Below are positions 23,830-37,808 of a stretch of DNA of 64,000 nucleotides, one piece after another. A program made the translations under genes and the position numbers. The notes beneath the pieces are model-generated. The model did no database searches. It had not been told where the DNA came from and saw nothing but the letters and a program-made list of their open reading frames with translations. Origin of the DNA: Thermothelomyces thermophilus ATCC 42464 (taxonomy: Eukaryota > Ascomycota > Sordariomycetes > Sordariales > Chaetomiaceae); contig NC_016475.1 of assembly GCF_000226095.1 (NCBI RefSeq), positions 4,464,001-4,528,000 of the forward strand. Direction: 5' to 3'. The first letter of the stretch is position 1, and each line of letters opens with the position of its first letter.

Positions 23830-26800
23830 CCTAAGGTAATAAATAGGCCCTCGAGGTCCTATTAGAAGAGGCTAAATACGACCTACTAGCTATCTAGGAA
23901 CTGTAGATTAACTAGTTTATAAGGTTAATATACTACCCCTAAGCTTTAAAATACTACCTAGTCTATAAGCCCAAGGGCAAAGTAGCTATTCTAGTAGCTA
24001 AACGGTTCCTAGTTAGCTAATAGGACTATTCGGTAGAAGAGAACTAGTATAGGGTAACCTTTCTAGCCCTAGGAGAGAGAGGGTTTAAACTCTAATTAGT
24101 CTATAATAATAAGGGCAAACGGGCCCTCTTATAGGACCTACTAGCCCTACCTTAGCTAACCTACCCCTTAGTTCTTATAGGTAATTTTAACCTCTACTAC
24201 CTAGTCTAGGACCTATTTAATAGGCTTAGCTTAGGGGCTAGGGACCTCCTTAGCCTTATAGACTAGTAGGACCTTAACCTATATATATTATATAACTAGG
24301 TCACTAGGGCCCCCTAAGGGGACTAACGTGGCTAGCCTTCTATAATAGACCTATTCTAGGCCTTAGCTAGGCTAGAAGTGACCTATAGGGATATCGTAGA
24401 ACGTAGGAAATCCGACTACTACCTATAGGCCCTAAATGTCTCCCTCTAGGGGACTAATAGGCCTATACCGGCTAGAAAGGGGTAGGACTAGAAGAGCCTA
24501 GATAAGGAGGTCGTATAGGCTAAGGTAGCCTACTTCCTACTCTAGCTTAGTAGGTAGGCATTAGCCCTAGCTAGGCCTATCTTCTAGGGCCTAGAGGAGC
24601 TTCTATAGGCCTTTAATAGGCTTATAAAGGCCCTTAAAGAAATAGCTATAGTCTTGGCTCTGGTAAAAAAGGCCAGCACGGGTAGTAAATGAGCTTAATA
24701 GTAGATAAAGGAGGTTCGAGAGGCCCGGAATAGGGCTAAGGAGGTAAAGAGAGCCTATAAGGGCACCCTAAACCCCTATATATAGGAGGCACTTTAGCAG
24801 GCCCTATAGGACTAGGCTAAGACTATTATAGCTATAAAGACTAAGAGCTAGAGAGCTATACTATAGGAGGTAATTAACCAGCCAGACCTATTATAAAGGC
24901 TAAAGCAATAGGTAAGGCTATAAAGCTACCTACTAGTTGACCCTTTAAAGCTCCTAGCCTTCGAAGGAAGGTTTACAACCTACTAATAGAAGGCTAAGGC
25001 CCTAACCGATAAGTTCTTTCCGAACCTAAAAGTAGAGCTATTAGATATTAATGACTTAGATCTAAATGACTACTAGGAGCCGAAGTTCGAAGTGAGCTAG
25101 GAGATTATAGTAGGTAAAGTTAGGGCAGTATTAGCTAGAGCGGCCCTATAGAAAGCCCTAGGGGAGGACCTCCTCCCTATAGGCCTATTAAAGGCCTATA
25201 GGTAGTCACTCTACCAGATATTAGCTAAACTAGCCTTAGAGAGCCTATAGCTTGGCTGTTTCCTAGCCTAGTTTAAAAAGGCTAAGATAATAGTCCTCTA
25301 TAAGCTTAGTAAACCCCTATAGGCCTACTTTACCCTAGGTAGCTATAGGCCTATAGCACTCCTATTAATAGTAGGTAAGGTACTAAAGGCTATAGTTACC
25401 TAGAAGGTAACGGCTATTATAGAGGCCTATAGGCTTCTCCTAGCCGAGTAAATAGGTAACTAGGAATATAGGTCTATCGAACTAGCCATTTGGCTTATTA
25501 CGGCCTAGGTCTAGGAGCCTTAGAGGTATAAGGCGGCTGCCTCCTTCCTATAGCTAGATATCTTAGGGGCTTTTAATACTATTAACTATACCTAGCTATT
25601 AGTTACTTTATAGAGCTAAGGCTTCCTAAAGTGGTTAGTAGTCTAGATTAAGGAGTGGCTATAGGATAGGATAGCTATCCTTTACTTTAATAGCTAGGAA
25701 ATAGAGGATATAGTAATAAAGGGCGGGGTCCTATAAGGGTTACCCCTCTCCCCTATACTATTTATCCTCTATATAGCCTCTCTTTATTAGGCTATTTGCT
25801 AGGCCTACCCTATGGTCAATTTAATAGGCTTTACTAACAATACTAACCTTCTAGCCTTTAGGAGGGCCGAAGAGGCCTATAACGGTCAGCTATAGAAGGC
25901 TTAGAAGGCCTGCCTATAGTAGGTAAAGACCTAGGGTATGGCTTTTACCCTAGAAAAGTACGAACTTATCTACTTTAACAGGGGCCGGAAATAGTAGTCG
26001 TGACTACTAGAGCTCTTATAGCCTAGAGGGGGTATTACTACTATAGCCCCTTCGAAGTTAGCTAGATTCCTTAGGGTCCAGCTAGACTAGAGGCTATAAT
26101 AGGGCCCCTATTATATAAAGGTAGCTAAGAAACTGGAAACCTAGGAGTTTGCCCTAACCAGGTCCGCTACGAAGACCTAGGGGCCTAGCCTCCTATAGGC
26201 CTGTAAGGTCTATACCAAGTATACCTATAGCGCCCTAGCTTATAAGGCCTCGAACTTCTATAAGCCTACTAAGCTAGGGGGCAAGCTAGAAGGCCCTGCT
26301 AGGGAACTATCGAAGGCCTAATATAAGGCCCTTTAAGTAGTTACTAGGGCCTATAAGGCTACCCCTATCTAGTACCTTGAAACGGAAGCCTAGGTACTAC
26401 CCCTAGACCTCTACCTTAACAAGAGGCTAGCTAACTTCAAAGCCAAACTTACCTAGCCACTCCTATAGATTAGGATAGGCCTGGAGGCTACCTAAGGCCC
26501 TATAAGAGTTCTTATCTAATAGGCCTATAATAGGCTAAGCTAGAGGTTCCGGAAGAGAAGGGCTAGGGCAAGAGGCTAGGAGCTAAAGCCTATAGCCTTA
26601 GAGGTAGCAAGGTTAACGATTTAGTAGTAGGTCTAGGAGAGCCGTAGAGGGGGTCTACCCCTCTATAGACCCTATAGAGGAGGCTATAGGCTACAGAGCT
26701 AGCCGTAGTGGCTAGCTAGAGTAACTATTAGAGGGCTAACTAAGCCGGTAGGAGGTTATAGTGCGTATCGGACAAGGACCCCCTGTACCTAGGCTTTACA

Positions 26801-27160
26801 AGGGAAGGCCTATAAAGGCACTAGGGCCTAATAAAGGCCTAGAGCTCCCTACTAGTATAGGCCTATATAGGGGCTATTAGCCTCTATAACTTTCTTTTTA
26901 GGGTTTAAGTCCTAGGGGTTAGTACCCCCTACTATATCTATAGCTAGGGGAGAGAGACTGTCGAGTATCTGGTTATATAGTGCCTAAACCTACCAAGAAG
27001 CCGAATATAGGAATCCTACGAAATACGGTCGTAAAGGGACCTAGACCTTATTTTACAAGGTATAGGGGCCTATAACTATCGTTTGGCAAGGAGGGTTCTA
27101 TAGTGGCTAATGGACCTAGGGAGGCTTCTAGAATACCGCCTTACGAGGAGGCTAGACTAA
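23830..27160 (+). pseudogene. TE-B1 ORF2 remnant: endonuclease and reverse transcriptase
   Basis: An APE-type endonuclease block starts near 23851 (leucine-rich strand followed by Q-E-P/L-W-I). The reverse transcriptase spans about 25300-25950. Its conserved block with the first catalytic Asp is at about 25553-25590, the G-x-x-Q-G-x-P-L-S-P block at about 25720-25760, and the catalytic F-x-D-D at 25830-25841, where both Asp codons now read Asn. A C-terminal zinc motif of the E-T-V-E-H type lies at about 26950-26990. Boundaries are approximate. The endonuclease nicks the target and the RT copies the RNA from the nick; the 14-bp duplication and TAA tail fit this. The copy is inactive. Confidence 0.75.
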
Positions 27161-28539
27161 GAGGCAAGGCCTCTATAGGGCTATTCTAGCCACTTCTCCT
27201 TTTCTTTGTAGTGTATTAGTATTCCAGATTAGGCGTTAAAGGCAGGACAGAGGTTTTTATCCGGCCTATTAGGCACGGTTTCCTTTGTATATAATTAGAG
27301 AGGCTCCGGCATGCTTATTAGCATAGCAGTATAGGACTAATAATAATAATAATAATATCTCTATTATATAGACTCTTATCCTTCTAATAAGTAAAGCCGA
27401 AAAGACCTATTTAAGACTTTATAGGATAAGGTCATTTACCCTAGCTTTCTTTTTCTACTACTTAGAGGATATATATATTAGCCAATAATATAGGCAACGT
27501 TAAAGCAAAAAGGCTAGTAGGAATATAGCATCTAGGTTACTAAGGTCTGTTACTTCTACTTTTAAAGGATATAGTAAGCAGATAAGGTATAGCTTAAGCT
27601 CCCCTAGCAAAAGGGCCATCTATATATACAGCTAAAAGTGATAGGGGCTAAGAATAAGATATTAATACTCTAGCTTAGAACAGTCTAGATAGCTCTAGGC
27701 TATCTACCTAATAGCTCCCTTTAGCTAGAAAAGCTAAAGAATCCTTAGAGAGATATTAGTCCTTATTAACTACCTAGATAGCTTATAAATAAACTACTTT
27801 AGAGGCCACTAATTCTATAGCTATAGTTATAACTAGGATAGGCAAAAATAGCTATCTCTATCTAGATAAAGGAAGGAGAAAATAACCTACTATTAATAAA
27901 AGAGTAACTAGTTATAAAAAAGGATTATTAGGTTCTTATAGATAATACTATCTAATAGTTCCTTAGCAAGGTACCTAAGGGACTTAGGCTACCTTAACTA
28001 CTCTAATAGGTATTTAAGTATCCCTATAAGCTAAAGATAACTATTTACTAGTATATAATGGAATAGGTAAAAGAGTAACTTATAGCTATAAAAAGATAAA
28101 GAAAACCTTTAAGGTTATAATAGTAGTAACTAGTCAAGTAAGCGCCTTTGGTAATATAATAGCTGCCTAGTTAGACTAAGACAAGGCCAAATAAGTTAAT
28201 ATAGATATAGGAGATACGCTTGACCTAAGCCACTAAGAAAGGATAGGCTCGTTAGCGTTATCCTAACGATACTCTAGCTAAATAGACTTGACCCTTACTA
28301 TTTAAACGTTTAGAACCTAAAGATCTTAAGCTAGTTCTAGAGTACCTACTATAGTTTATAGGCTAGGATATGCTAGATATCAAAGTAGAAGCCTAGCAAA
28401 GGTATTAGGCATTTAAGAAGCGGCCCTTGCCTAAATATAATAGTAGAGCTAAGGAGGCTAGGCATTATAAGGAACGTAAGTAAGGTTTTAGGTCTAAATT
28501 CGCTAGTAAGAGCCTTAGGGCAAATTTAAAGGGGAGGTA

Positions 28540-28990
28540 TAGACTAGGGCTAGAAGTTTTTAATATAACTAGAGGGGTATAGGGTATAGTTTTAGTTTTC
28601 CGGTTCTATAGAAGCTTTATTATATATAGTAGGTATAAATAGGGGTTACCTATCTAAAGGGCGCTAGGAAGATAAACAGAGATAATAGTTAGCTTTTAGC
28701 ACTCGTTTGCTCTGATAGATTAGAATAACGAGATGTAGTTCTTCTTTCTTTTATAAGTTAGGATATCTTTTTCTATGTAAATAGGCTCTTCTACGTCTGT
28801 CTAGAGGGATATTACTATCGCTACCTTTGCCTCTATTATCATTGCTATCTAGGTAGACGGACTTGCTTACTATGACCGTAAATAATTGGACGCCCTAGAC
28901 ATTTTAAGCTAAAGCTCCTTCCTATCTGACTAGACAGAGGTTTAGTCTTAGAGGTACTAAGTAGTGCCCTAGAGGGTTAGCGCTAGCTTA
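28540..28990 (+). repeat. TE-A2 3' LTR
   Basis: It is 451 bp, with the same ends as the other TE-A LTRs, preceded by a purine tract (about 28527-28538). LINE sequence equivalent to 25449 of TE-B1 begins immediately after it. Confidence 0.85.
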
Positions 28991-29853
28991 ATAGATAGGT
29001 AACTAGGAATATAAGTGTATAGAGCTAGCTATTTAGCTTATTATAGTATAGGTCTAGGAGGCTTAGAGGTATAAGGTAGCTACCTCCTTTTTATAACTTG
29101 ATATCTTAGAGGCCTTTGATATTATTAACTATACCTAGCTACTAGCCACTTTATAGGGCTAGGTCTTTCTAAAGTAAGTAGTAGTCTAGGTTAGGGAGTA
29201 GCTATAGGATAGGATAGCTATCCTTTACTTTAATAGCTAGAAAGTAAAGTATATAATAATAAGCATTAGGGTCTTATAAGGGTTACCCCTCTCCCCTATA
29301 CTATTTATCTTCTATATAGCCTCTCTTTATTAGGCTATTTACTAGGCCTACCCTATAGTTAGTTTAATAGGCTTCGCTAATAATATTAACCTTCTAACCT
29401 TAAGAAAGGCTAAAGAGGCCTATAATGGCTAGCTATAGAAGGCCTAAAAGGCCTACCCATAGTAGGTAAGGACCTAAGGTATAGCCTTTGCCCTGGAAAA
29501 GTACAAACTTACCTACTTTAATAAGAGCTAGAAATAGTAGTTATAACCGCTAGAGCTTTTATAGCCTAGAAGGGGCACTATTACTATAGCCCTATTAAAG
29601 TTAACTAGATTCCTTAGAGTCTAGCTAGACTAGAGGCTATAATAAGGCCCCTATTATATAAAGGTAGCTAAGAAGCTAGAAACCTAGGAGTTTGCCCTAA
29701 CTAGGCTAATTACAAAGACCTAGGGCCCTAGCCTTCTATAGGCCTATAAGGTCTATACTAAGTATATCTATAGCGCCCTAGCCTATAAGGCCTCGAACTT
29801 CTATAAGCCTACTAAGCCTAGGGGTAAGCTAGAGGGCTTTAGTAGGGAACTAT
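28991..29853 (+). mobile_element. TE-B3: internal LINE fragment (RT region) between two TE-A LTRs
   Basis: It aligns with TE-B1 25449 to about 26310, which is the ORF2 reverse transcriptase region including the F-x-D-D block. Both ends are cut precisely at outer edges of TE-A LTRs. It carries RIP-type stops and has no tail or target duplication of its own, so it is a remnant of a LINE into which TE-A copies inserted or recombined. Confidence 0.85.
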
Positions 29854-30316
29854 TAGACTAGGGCTAGTAGCTCTTAATATAACTAGAGGGACATAGGCTA
29901 TAGTTTTGTTTTTCCGGTTCTATAGGACTTTGTTATATATAATAGATATAAATAGGGGTCACCCATCCAGGGGCACTAATAAGAGGAAGCAAGGAAGAGA
30001 GACAAGGATAATAGATGGTTTTTAATACTCGTTTGCTCGAATAGATTTAAGTAACAAGATATAGTTCTTCTTTCTTTTATAAGTTAGGACATCTTTTTCT
30101 ATATAAGTAGACTCTTTTACGTCTGTCTAAAGGGACATTACTATTACTACCTTCGCTTCTGTCGTTATTATAGTCCGAACGGTCGGACTTGCCTACTATG
30201 ATCGCGAATACTCGAATGCCCTAGACATTTTAAGCCGAAGCTCCTCCCTATCTAACCAGACAGAGGTTTGGTTCTAGAGGTACTAAGTAGTACCTAGGAG
30301 GGTTAGTACTAGCTTA
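29854..30316 (+). repeat. TE-A3 5' LTR
   Basis: It is 463 bp and starts TAGACTAGGG directly after LINE fragment TE-B3. Internal element sequence begins at 30317. I could not identify a primer-binding site after it with confidence. Confidence 0.85.
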
Positions 30317-30397
30317 TATTTTTAAGGGCTTAATTAAGGAAGAGCTTAGCTCTAAGTCTAAACTAGACTACTAGACTTTAGGCGTAGTAAGATAATA

Positions 30398-33300
30398 ATG
30401 TTTATAATAGAGGAGCAAAGACATATATATAGAGGCATATATAGTAAGACTATTAGGAAAGCGAGAAGAGCAAATATAGGTATTAAGAGATTGATATATC
30501 TAGCGGTAGGCTAGGGAACTACTCTTGCCCTAATGTAATAATACCGCTAGTAGAGACGGTAGGAATCACGGAACGACGAGTTTAAAGGAGTTCGACGTCT
30601 ATCTAGAGGGATAGAAACTCTAAAATACGGATTAGCAATACTAGAATTATTTAGGATTCGGAAACGAGATTTTAGAGTTATACGGATACTAGAGGAGAGC
30701 TTTATAGCGATCTTAGCCCTAGTTACCTTGCTATTAGTACTTACTAGTAAGGGAGTAACTATCTATATATTATTACTCTTTAGCGGTCTAGTATAGACTT
30801 ATCTTATTGTCTTAGGAATTCCAACTTTAGGGGTTAGAGTGCTATTATTATAGGGTATCCCTTATTATAAGGTTTAGGGATAGCTTTATTAAGTATACTT
30901 TAAAGGAGTAAAAGTAGTAGACTAAGTTTACGTTTAATCTTACTAGTTATAGGAAGACTTAAAGGAAAGGAGGAAGGCTTCTTAGATTAATAGTTTAGAT
31001 AGAAGAGTTATCTTTAAAGAAGTTACCTAAATAGAAAGGTATAATTAAAGATAGTAACCTTAGGTACTATTCTTCTTATTAGTTTAGTAAATACCTTAAT
31101 TAGAATTACTACTCTTAATGCCTCTTATATCTAGGTATATCGAAACCTTATTAGGAAGGACACTATTAGAATCGCCTTAATTACTAGAGTTTAGAAACCT
31201 TACTTCGGACTTAGAAGTTAAACGTTATACTTAAGCGAATATTATAATAGACAGACTTACTAAAGTTATTTAGGTTATATTCCCTTTACTAATAGACAAG
31301 GGATTACCTAGTCTCTTCTCTAATTATAACGTTACTAAGTACCTTAAGCGTTTCAAGAAAGCCTATAAGATCTTTAATAGAGATAACGTTAATAAGATCT
31401 CTTACTTTAAGTAATAGTATATAGATAATCTTTAGGAGATTCTTAACTAGTAGCTAGAGTTAAAGAAGAAGGACTAGGCTACTTTCGAAGCTACTATTAA
31501 GGAACGTTAGAAGTAGAATAACTCTTACTAGAAAACTTCTACTTAGGAACTAGAACGTCTCCTAGGTTCCTAGTATATAGATTTGGCCAAGTCTATCTAC
31601 AACCACCTAGAGTACGTTAACGTCCTTCTTACCTAAGTGCCGAAGAAGAAGAAAGTGGTCTATTAGTCATTAGCTATCTAGAAGGTATAGGATAGATTTC
31701 CCCCTACTTTCTAGACTAGTCTTTAGATCTATAAAAAGGGTAACTTACAGGTTAATGACATAGAATAGGAGGATTTCTATAACTTTATATAGGAGTATCT
31801 ATATAAGGGAGTTAATACTAGGTTAATATACTATAAGCTAGATCCGAAAGGAGGAGAAGTTAAACTATAGGTAAGCTAGACTATCGAGAAAAGTCCTTTG
31901 GCTTCCTAGGTATAGGAGAGTCCTTTAGGTTCATCTGCCTAGAGAGATATTACCTTCGATAAGATCGTCGACAGGCTTATAGACGCCTTATATAAACTCT
32001 AGATCAATAAGGGCAAGGTTAGCCGTAAATCCTTGGATAGAGGTAGGCGTTCCTATAACTAGGCGGACGATCTAAGTAATGATAAGATTAAGGAGATCCG
32101 AACCTTCCTATTAGCTACTTAGGAATCTTAGTAAAAGAAGAAGAGTAGTAGATTTCGGCTAAGTTCGACCTTAGCCACTCTTTATAGCTATTACTACTAT
32201 AGTGACTAGATATACTTTACCTATAGGTGTCTAGTCCTAGTAGAGGATATCTATAATGGTCTTATCTATTGGCTTAGTTTTAAGTAGATCTTAGGAAAGA
32301 GAGATCTTAATCTTCTAGAGAGCTAGAGAGTCGAAATCCTTAGTAAAGATATAGCTACTACGGCTAATTAGGGGACTTAGTAGTATATTATCCGCGCTTA
32401 TACTTCTCTTTAGCTAGATCTTCCTAGCTAAGAGCTATATTAATAGTTTATAGAGAGCTACTAAAAGGAATATAATTAGGAGTACTATCTAGATCTAAAT
32501 CTTATTACTAATAAGGCTTTCCTTTAGTATACTAAAGGTTTATATTTACTAGAAGTAGTTATAACCTCCCTTAATCGCCTTTCTAATATTAAGAGAGTTT
32601 CCGTAAAATCAATTTATAACTACACTAAGGCTAGAGAGATTAATTTTTAGATAGACTATAAATAAGGTAGATATACTCTTATCTAATAGATAAAACGGAC
32701 AGCGTCTCGGACAGATAACCCCGTTTTTACTACCGACTATAAGGACTTACTAGTAGACATATCACGGTCTAACCAGACGGCGACACAAGCTTTTAATGCT
32801 ATTAGGTCAGAAGGTAATAGTAAGGATATTTCTGATAAGGATGGCGATATAGTAACTATAGTATAGAGTACTACCCTTATAAAGTACCATTTCATAGAAA
32901 TAGAAGACAAGCTAATATAGGATCCTATCTAGCAAGAGGGGACTAATAAAGTAAAGACTATTCGATTATTAAAAAGGAATATAGAAGTAAGAGGAGCTTA
33001 CCCTCTAGTTATAAGCTAAGGGGTTATACCTATTACTAAGAAGGCTACTAACCCTACTAGTAAGGAAGCTCTCCCCCTAGCTAGATAGAAGCGAACTATT
33101 TACTTTAGGGAATTAGAGAAGTTAACTAAGGAGAATGCTACCTATAATATACTCTCTCTAGTTAGTAAAGCTCTTTAAGTAAAGATACTTACTATTAACG
33201 AGGTCTTAGGGATCTCTTTAGTATTTAAGAATACGCTGATTATATTCCTTAAGTAGGATTATAAAAGTCCTTAGGAGGTGATCAAGTATAAGGGCTTAGC

Positions 33301-36300
33301 TATTCCCTTCCTTAATAAGCTAGCTTTATAAGCAAGAGGGAGAGTACTATAAGAGGTTAAGATATATCTTAGCTATCTAGATAGATAGAGTAGCGTTAGG
33401 GGAGAGGAGTCTGTGATTATAGTTCTAGCATTTCTAGGGGTTACTAGTAATAGCTAGTAGGCCATTATAATAGATAGGTTCTAAAGCGACTACCTTATTA
33501 GACGATAAGACTAGCTAGATTTAGAAGAGATCGAAACATCCTTCTAGGCTTTAATCTATATACTCTCTACTAATTAGAAGATCTAAATGGATATACTTAT
33601 ATAGATATATATACTACTAATACTCTATTATAACTTTAAGGATCTAAGGGGTGAAAAGGTACTTACCCTAATTAATACTAGATCTAAGTATAATATAATT
33701 ACCCTTAGCCTAGTATAGAAATACCGCCTCCTTATATAGATAATAATGGTAATTTCCTAGGGTCTTTATAATGGTAGGCTATTTACTAGGGAAACTATTA
33801 GTACGATTATCTTAGGGGCTGTCTTAATCTATAAGCATTTCTTTATTTTAGATAGGGATATTAGTAACTACTAAATTTTACTAGGTATACTATTTATCTA
33901 TAATATAAGCCTAACATTTAGCTATAATGCTAGCCATCTAATTATAGTAAATATTATCGTCAGGGATAAATTAATCAAAGCGTCTATTATCTTAGACATT
34001 ATAGCTAAAATGACGTTCGAAAGAAAACATTAACTTATAGGGGATAAACTTTAGCGTCTAGTTACAACAATTACCGCTACCCCTACCTTTGCTAATATTT
34101 AGGACGGTAAAATTCTACTTAGATTTCTTAATAACTAGGCTAATAAAGCCATTTTTAATATAATACTAAGGATTTCTTACCTACCTTTTATTAATATACT
34201 CGCTAAAATTTTAATATATTATCTTATAAGATAGGATACCGACACCCTAGAACATGGACACTAGGAAACGGAGGGCGAAACGGAGGTACCTGGCTATCTA
34301 GATAGACAGAAAACGCTTAGAAAACTTATCTAACCAAGAGAAGGAACTCTTTGCTTAGATCGTATAGAATTAAAAGGCCGCCCTAGCATAGGATTTTACT
34401 AAATATGGACGGATTTACCCTAATATTATTCCCCCTTAGGTTATCTAAACCATCCCTTATATAGTATAGTAATTAAAGAGTATCCCTATCCTAAAGCCGT
34501 TAATACCAAAGGTTATTAACCTCCTAAAGTAGCAGATCTAGTATAGGATCATCAAGCCTAGCTACAGGAGCTACTATAATAACTAGTTCTTAGTGCTTAA
34601 AAAGGACGGCGGTCTCTGGCTAATTAATGATGCCTAGAAAGCTAATGCTATAACTATATAGGACGTATTTGTACTACCGGCTATAGAGGAATTTAGTAAA
34701 GACTTTAGGGGTTATAAAGTTATCTCCCTCTTAGATCTCTTCTCTAGATTCGACCAAGTTAACCTTAACGAACAGAGCCGGGACCTTACTACCTTCTAAA
34801 CGCCTATCGGCCTTTTCTAGATATATATCCTCCCTATAGGCGGAACGAACTCTATTGCCTAGTTTTAATAAGCGATGACCTAGATCTTCTAGAACTTGAT
34901 TCTAGATGTCTACCGCGTTTACCTAGATAATATCTATATAAAGGGGCTATAGTCTGACTATAATAGGGAAGAAGTTACCCTTAGGTTATAGAAGTTTATA
35001 GTTAAATACCTCTAAAATATTAATATAGTTCTTCTAAATGCTAAACTTGCTAGAGCTACTATTATAGCTAGGAAATCCTAGTAGTACTAGCTATAAGTAG
35101 TATTACTTAGCTACCTCTATATACCTAAAGGGTAATTACCTAATAATGCTAAAGTTATAAAAATCCTTAAGTAGACTTCTTATTTAGATTTAAAGGATAT
35201 TTATACCTTCCTGGGGATTATTAGCTACTACCGGATCTAGGTAGAGCACTTTATTACTATTACTTAGCTATTATATAACCTAATAAAAAAGAATGCCCAT
35301 TAGGAATAGGGCCTAGCTTAATAGCAGGCTATAAAGGAACTCTAAAACCAAATAACTATTACCCTAGTCCTTGTACCGCTCGTTTTCGATAACCCTAGAT
35401 ATAGTTAGATATACCTAATAACCGATGTAAGTCTTTTCGGTTAGGGAAAAGTTATTAAACAAGTCGGCCCTAATAAGAAGAGGTACCTATGCTAGTTTAA
35501 GAGTAGGATATAGTCTAAGGCAGAGAAGCGGTACAACCTTACTAAATAGGAGCTCTATAGACTACTTTTCCTATTAAAACATTTCCGACGGTACCTCTTT
35601 AGTATTTACTTTATCGTAGAAACAGATACTCTTATCCTAGTTTACTAATTATATAATATAACTAATAATATACCTAGAGCCTTAATAATATAGTAGATCG
35701 TATAGATTTGGCTATTTGACTTTAAGGTCAAGTATATTCCGGGTTCTAAAAATACTATTACTAATAGGCTTTTACAGAAGCCTCCTAGTCTATTTAACCA
35801 GATAGAGAAAGTAAACAAGGAGGATATTAATAATTAGGTTAATGTGTAAATCTATACTAACCGCGTTAGTGACCCTCCTAAACCTATAGACCTAAACCTT
35901 AAGGAAGGATACTCTAAATACTCTAGAGCTATTATACGGTACTTGGCCACTCTAGAAGAACCTATAGCTATCTGACTATATTAGCGGTAACGTCTATTTA
36001 AGAAGGAAGTACTTAAATATTTGGTAGATAAAGGCCATCTATTCCTTTAGCTAGCGAACGATACCTAGAATCCTCGCTATATAGTAGATACCCTAGAAGA
36101 AAGGCAACAAATTTTCTAAGCCTACTATAATAAGATAGGCTATAAGGGTGGAGAAGCTACTTACTAGAGGGTTACTAACTACTATTATTAGAAGGGAATG
36201 TATATTAATGTAGCAAAGTAGATTTATACCTACCTAGAGTGTTAAGCGTAGGATACCAAAAGATTTAAGGAGGTATATTTATATTTGGAGCCCTCTCTAA

Positions 36301-37466
36301 TCCTATTTACGAAATAGTACTTAGATATCTAGTTTATACCCTCTAACCAGAGGGGGAAGCCCTATTTCCTCCTCAAGGCGTGTAACAATCTCTTAGGATT
36401 TATAGAAGCTAAAGTCCTACCTGACAAGTTAGCTAGAGTAGTAAAGAACTTTATTAACTATAATATTCTCCTTTGTTAGAGACTCCCGATAGTTATAATC
36501 GTTAATAGAGGATCTAAATTCAAAGGAGAAGCGAAAGCTATCCTAGAGGAACTAGGGGTAAAACGTATTATTATTTTTCCCTATAACTCTAGGGCTAATA
36601 GTATTAGTAAGGCTAGGTATATACCTATTATAGCTACCCTAGCAAAGATAACCATAAGGACTAGAAAGAACTAGCGATAGCTTTTTCCCTATATCTTATA
36701 TACTAACTAAATCACTGTTTGAAATAGCTATAGCCGCTTACCCTTTAACCTCGTCTATAACTATAATCCTATTAGTCTAATCGAAAACGATATCCTTACC
36801 TGGCAAATTCCTTACTAGGACTCCGTAGCCATCTGACTAGATAGGGAAAATCAAGTAGAAGCCTATCTACGATTATTAGAACTCTATACTAAGGTATTAC
36901 TCGATATAGAATTTGATCTAGAAGTTACTACTAAGAAAGTTACCAAAGCCAGACGAAAAATAGCTAAGCGCCGAAATAAAGTCTATAGTTATAAATTTAG
37001 AGCTAAGAATGCCTAAGTCAAAGCAGGCGATCTTATTCTAGTTTACAATAATATTCGGCAGATCGATATAAGTTCGTTTCGGAAACTCTAATATTAGTAG
37101 TATAGCCTATACTAAGTCTAGGAAGTTAGGAATAGAAATATCTATTACCTAGAGACTCTTAATAGTATAACTATATAGATACTATATACTACAAATCGCG
37201 TTAAGAAGTTTTTTAAGCGGGATAGAGTTTAGCTTAAAGCTAACGGATCTGATAGTTTTCTAAGCAAGTAGAACCCCTAGAATTAAGGAGTAGGTTCTTC
37301 GCTACTAGAAGCGTTTAAAGAAGTAATAGTAAAAGAAGAAGCTCCTAGACGAACTAGGCAACTATAACCGAGCGACCGACTTACTAGATCTAAAGCCTAG
37401 GAGTAATGACGGTAATAGTAGGAGCTTATAGTTAAACTAACTAGAGGGAAACTACCTAGATTTTGA
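30398..37466 (+). pseudogene. TE-A3 gag-pol polyprotein remnant
   Basis: This is the only copy with its gag. The frame can be followed from an ATG at 30398 with only RIP-type stops. A CCHC zinc knuckle is at 32189-32230 (C-X2-C-X4-H-X4-C, with two Cys codons now TAT and His now TAC). The protease at about 33659-33720 is exactly 490 codons further in the same frame, so gag and pol are one frame, unlike the -1 arrangement of TE-C and TE-D. Next come RT with its catalytic motif at about 34920-34931, RNase H, and integrase to TGA 37464-37466. Compared with TE-A1 it lacks 281 bp between protease and RT (near 34328; TE-A1 about 978-1258), which also shifts the frame. Combining copies, the ancestral protein was about 2450 residues. 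Confidence 0.82.
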
Positions 37467-37808
37467 TTTTCAAACTATTGATAGAAGTATAAGTTAACCC
37501 TATTTGATTTCACTTCTATTTACTTTTTACTACCTAAACCCCTAATTACCCCTTTTCTATACCGCCTTTGCCCCTTTTCTCTAAATCCCTAATTCCCTAC
37601 CTATAAATGCCGTCTACCCCGTTTATAAGCTACCTATTAATCCCTAACCATATTATCTAAATCTATTGAAATTAGAGAGCTCTTTTTCTATATTACTAGC
37701 TAGACATTCTTTAGCTAGGTATTAAGGTCAAATTTAGCCTAACCTATAAGTCGAGGGTTAGGATCTTAGGAGCTATCGTTAACTACATCTTCTTATAAGC
37801 ACTTCTTA

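Larger units (their letters stand above)
22130..27356 (+). mobile_element. TE-B1: full-length Tad-like LINE (non-LTR retrotransposon)
   Basis: The element is 5227 bp, flanked by a 14-bp duplication ATCTYTATTATATA (22116-22129 and 27357-27370) and ends in a TAA repeat (about 27338-27356), as in target-primed reverse transcription. It has one 5' monomer, ORF1 with zinc knuckles, and ORF2 with endonuclease, reverse transcriptase and a C-terminal Cys/His motif. RIP-type changes are dense, giving many stops. It is inserted into the TE-A2 sense accessory frame. Confidence 0.92.
21323..28483 (+). pseudogene. TE-A2 sense accessory frame, split by LINE TE-B1
   Basis: The first segment is 21323-22129; the second resumes after the LINE and its duplicated target at 27371 and ends at TAA 28481-28483. 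The initiator position reads ACA, not ATG, so translation could not start there. Otherwise it is the same ~638-codon frame as 13525-15441, with RIP-type stops. It was used to confirm that the frame continues without interruption across the LINE target site in the other copies. Confidence 0.5.
17639..28990 (+). mobile_element. TE-A2: 5'-truncated RIPed TE-A copy interrupted by LINE TE-B1
   Basis: Homology to TE-A1 starts at about 17639, inside the RNase H part of pol (equivalent to about 2352 in TE-A1), directly after the 5' end of TE-B2 and a short bridge. The copy then runs through integrase, the antisense frame, the TATA box and the long sense frame to its 3' LTR at 28540-28990. LINE TE-B1 splits the sense frame at 22130-27356. 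No 5' LTR is present. Confidence 0.85.

Noticed and set aside
27338-27356. TAA repeats as a microsatellite
   Set aside because: It is the 3' tail of LINE TE-B1, directly followed by the 14-bp target duplication.
30317-30340. Self-priming site in TE-A3
   Set aside because: No segment of the TE-A LTR complementary to the first internal bases was found by eye.
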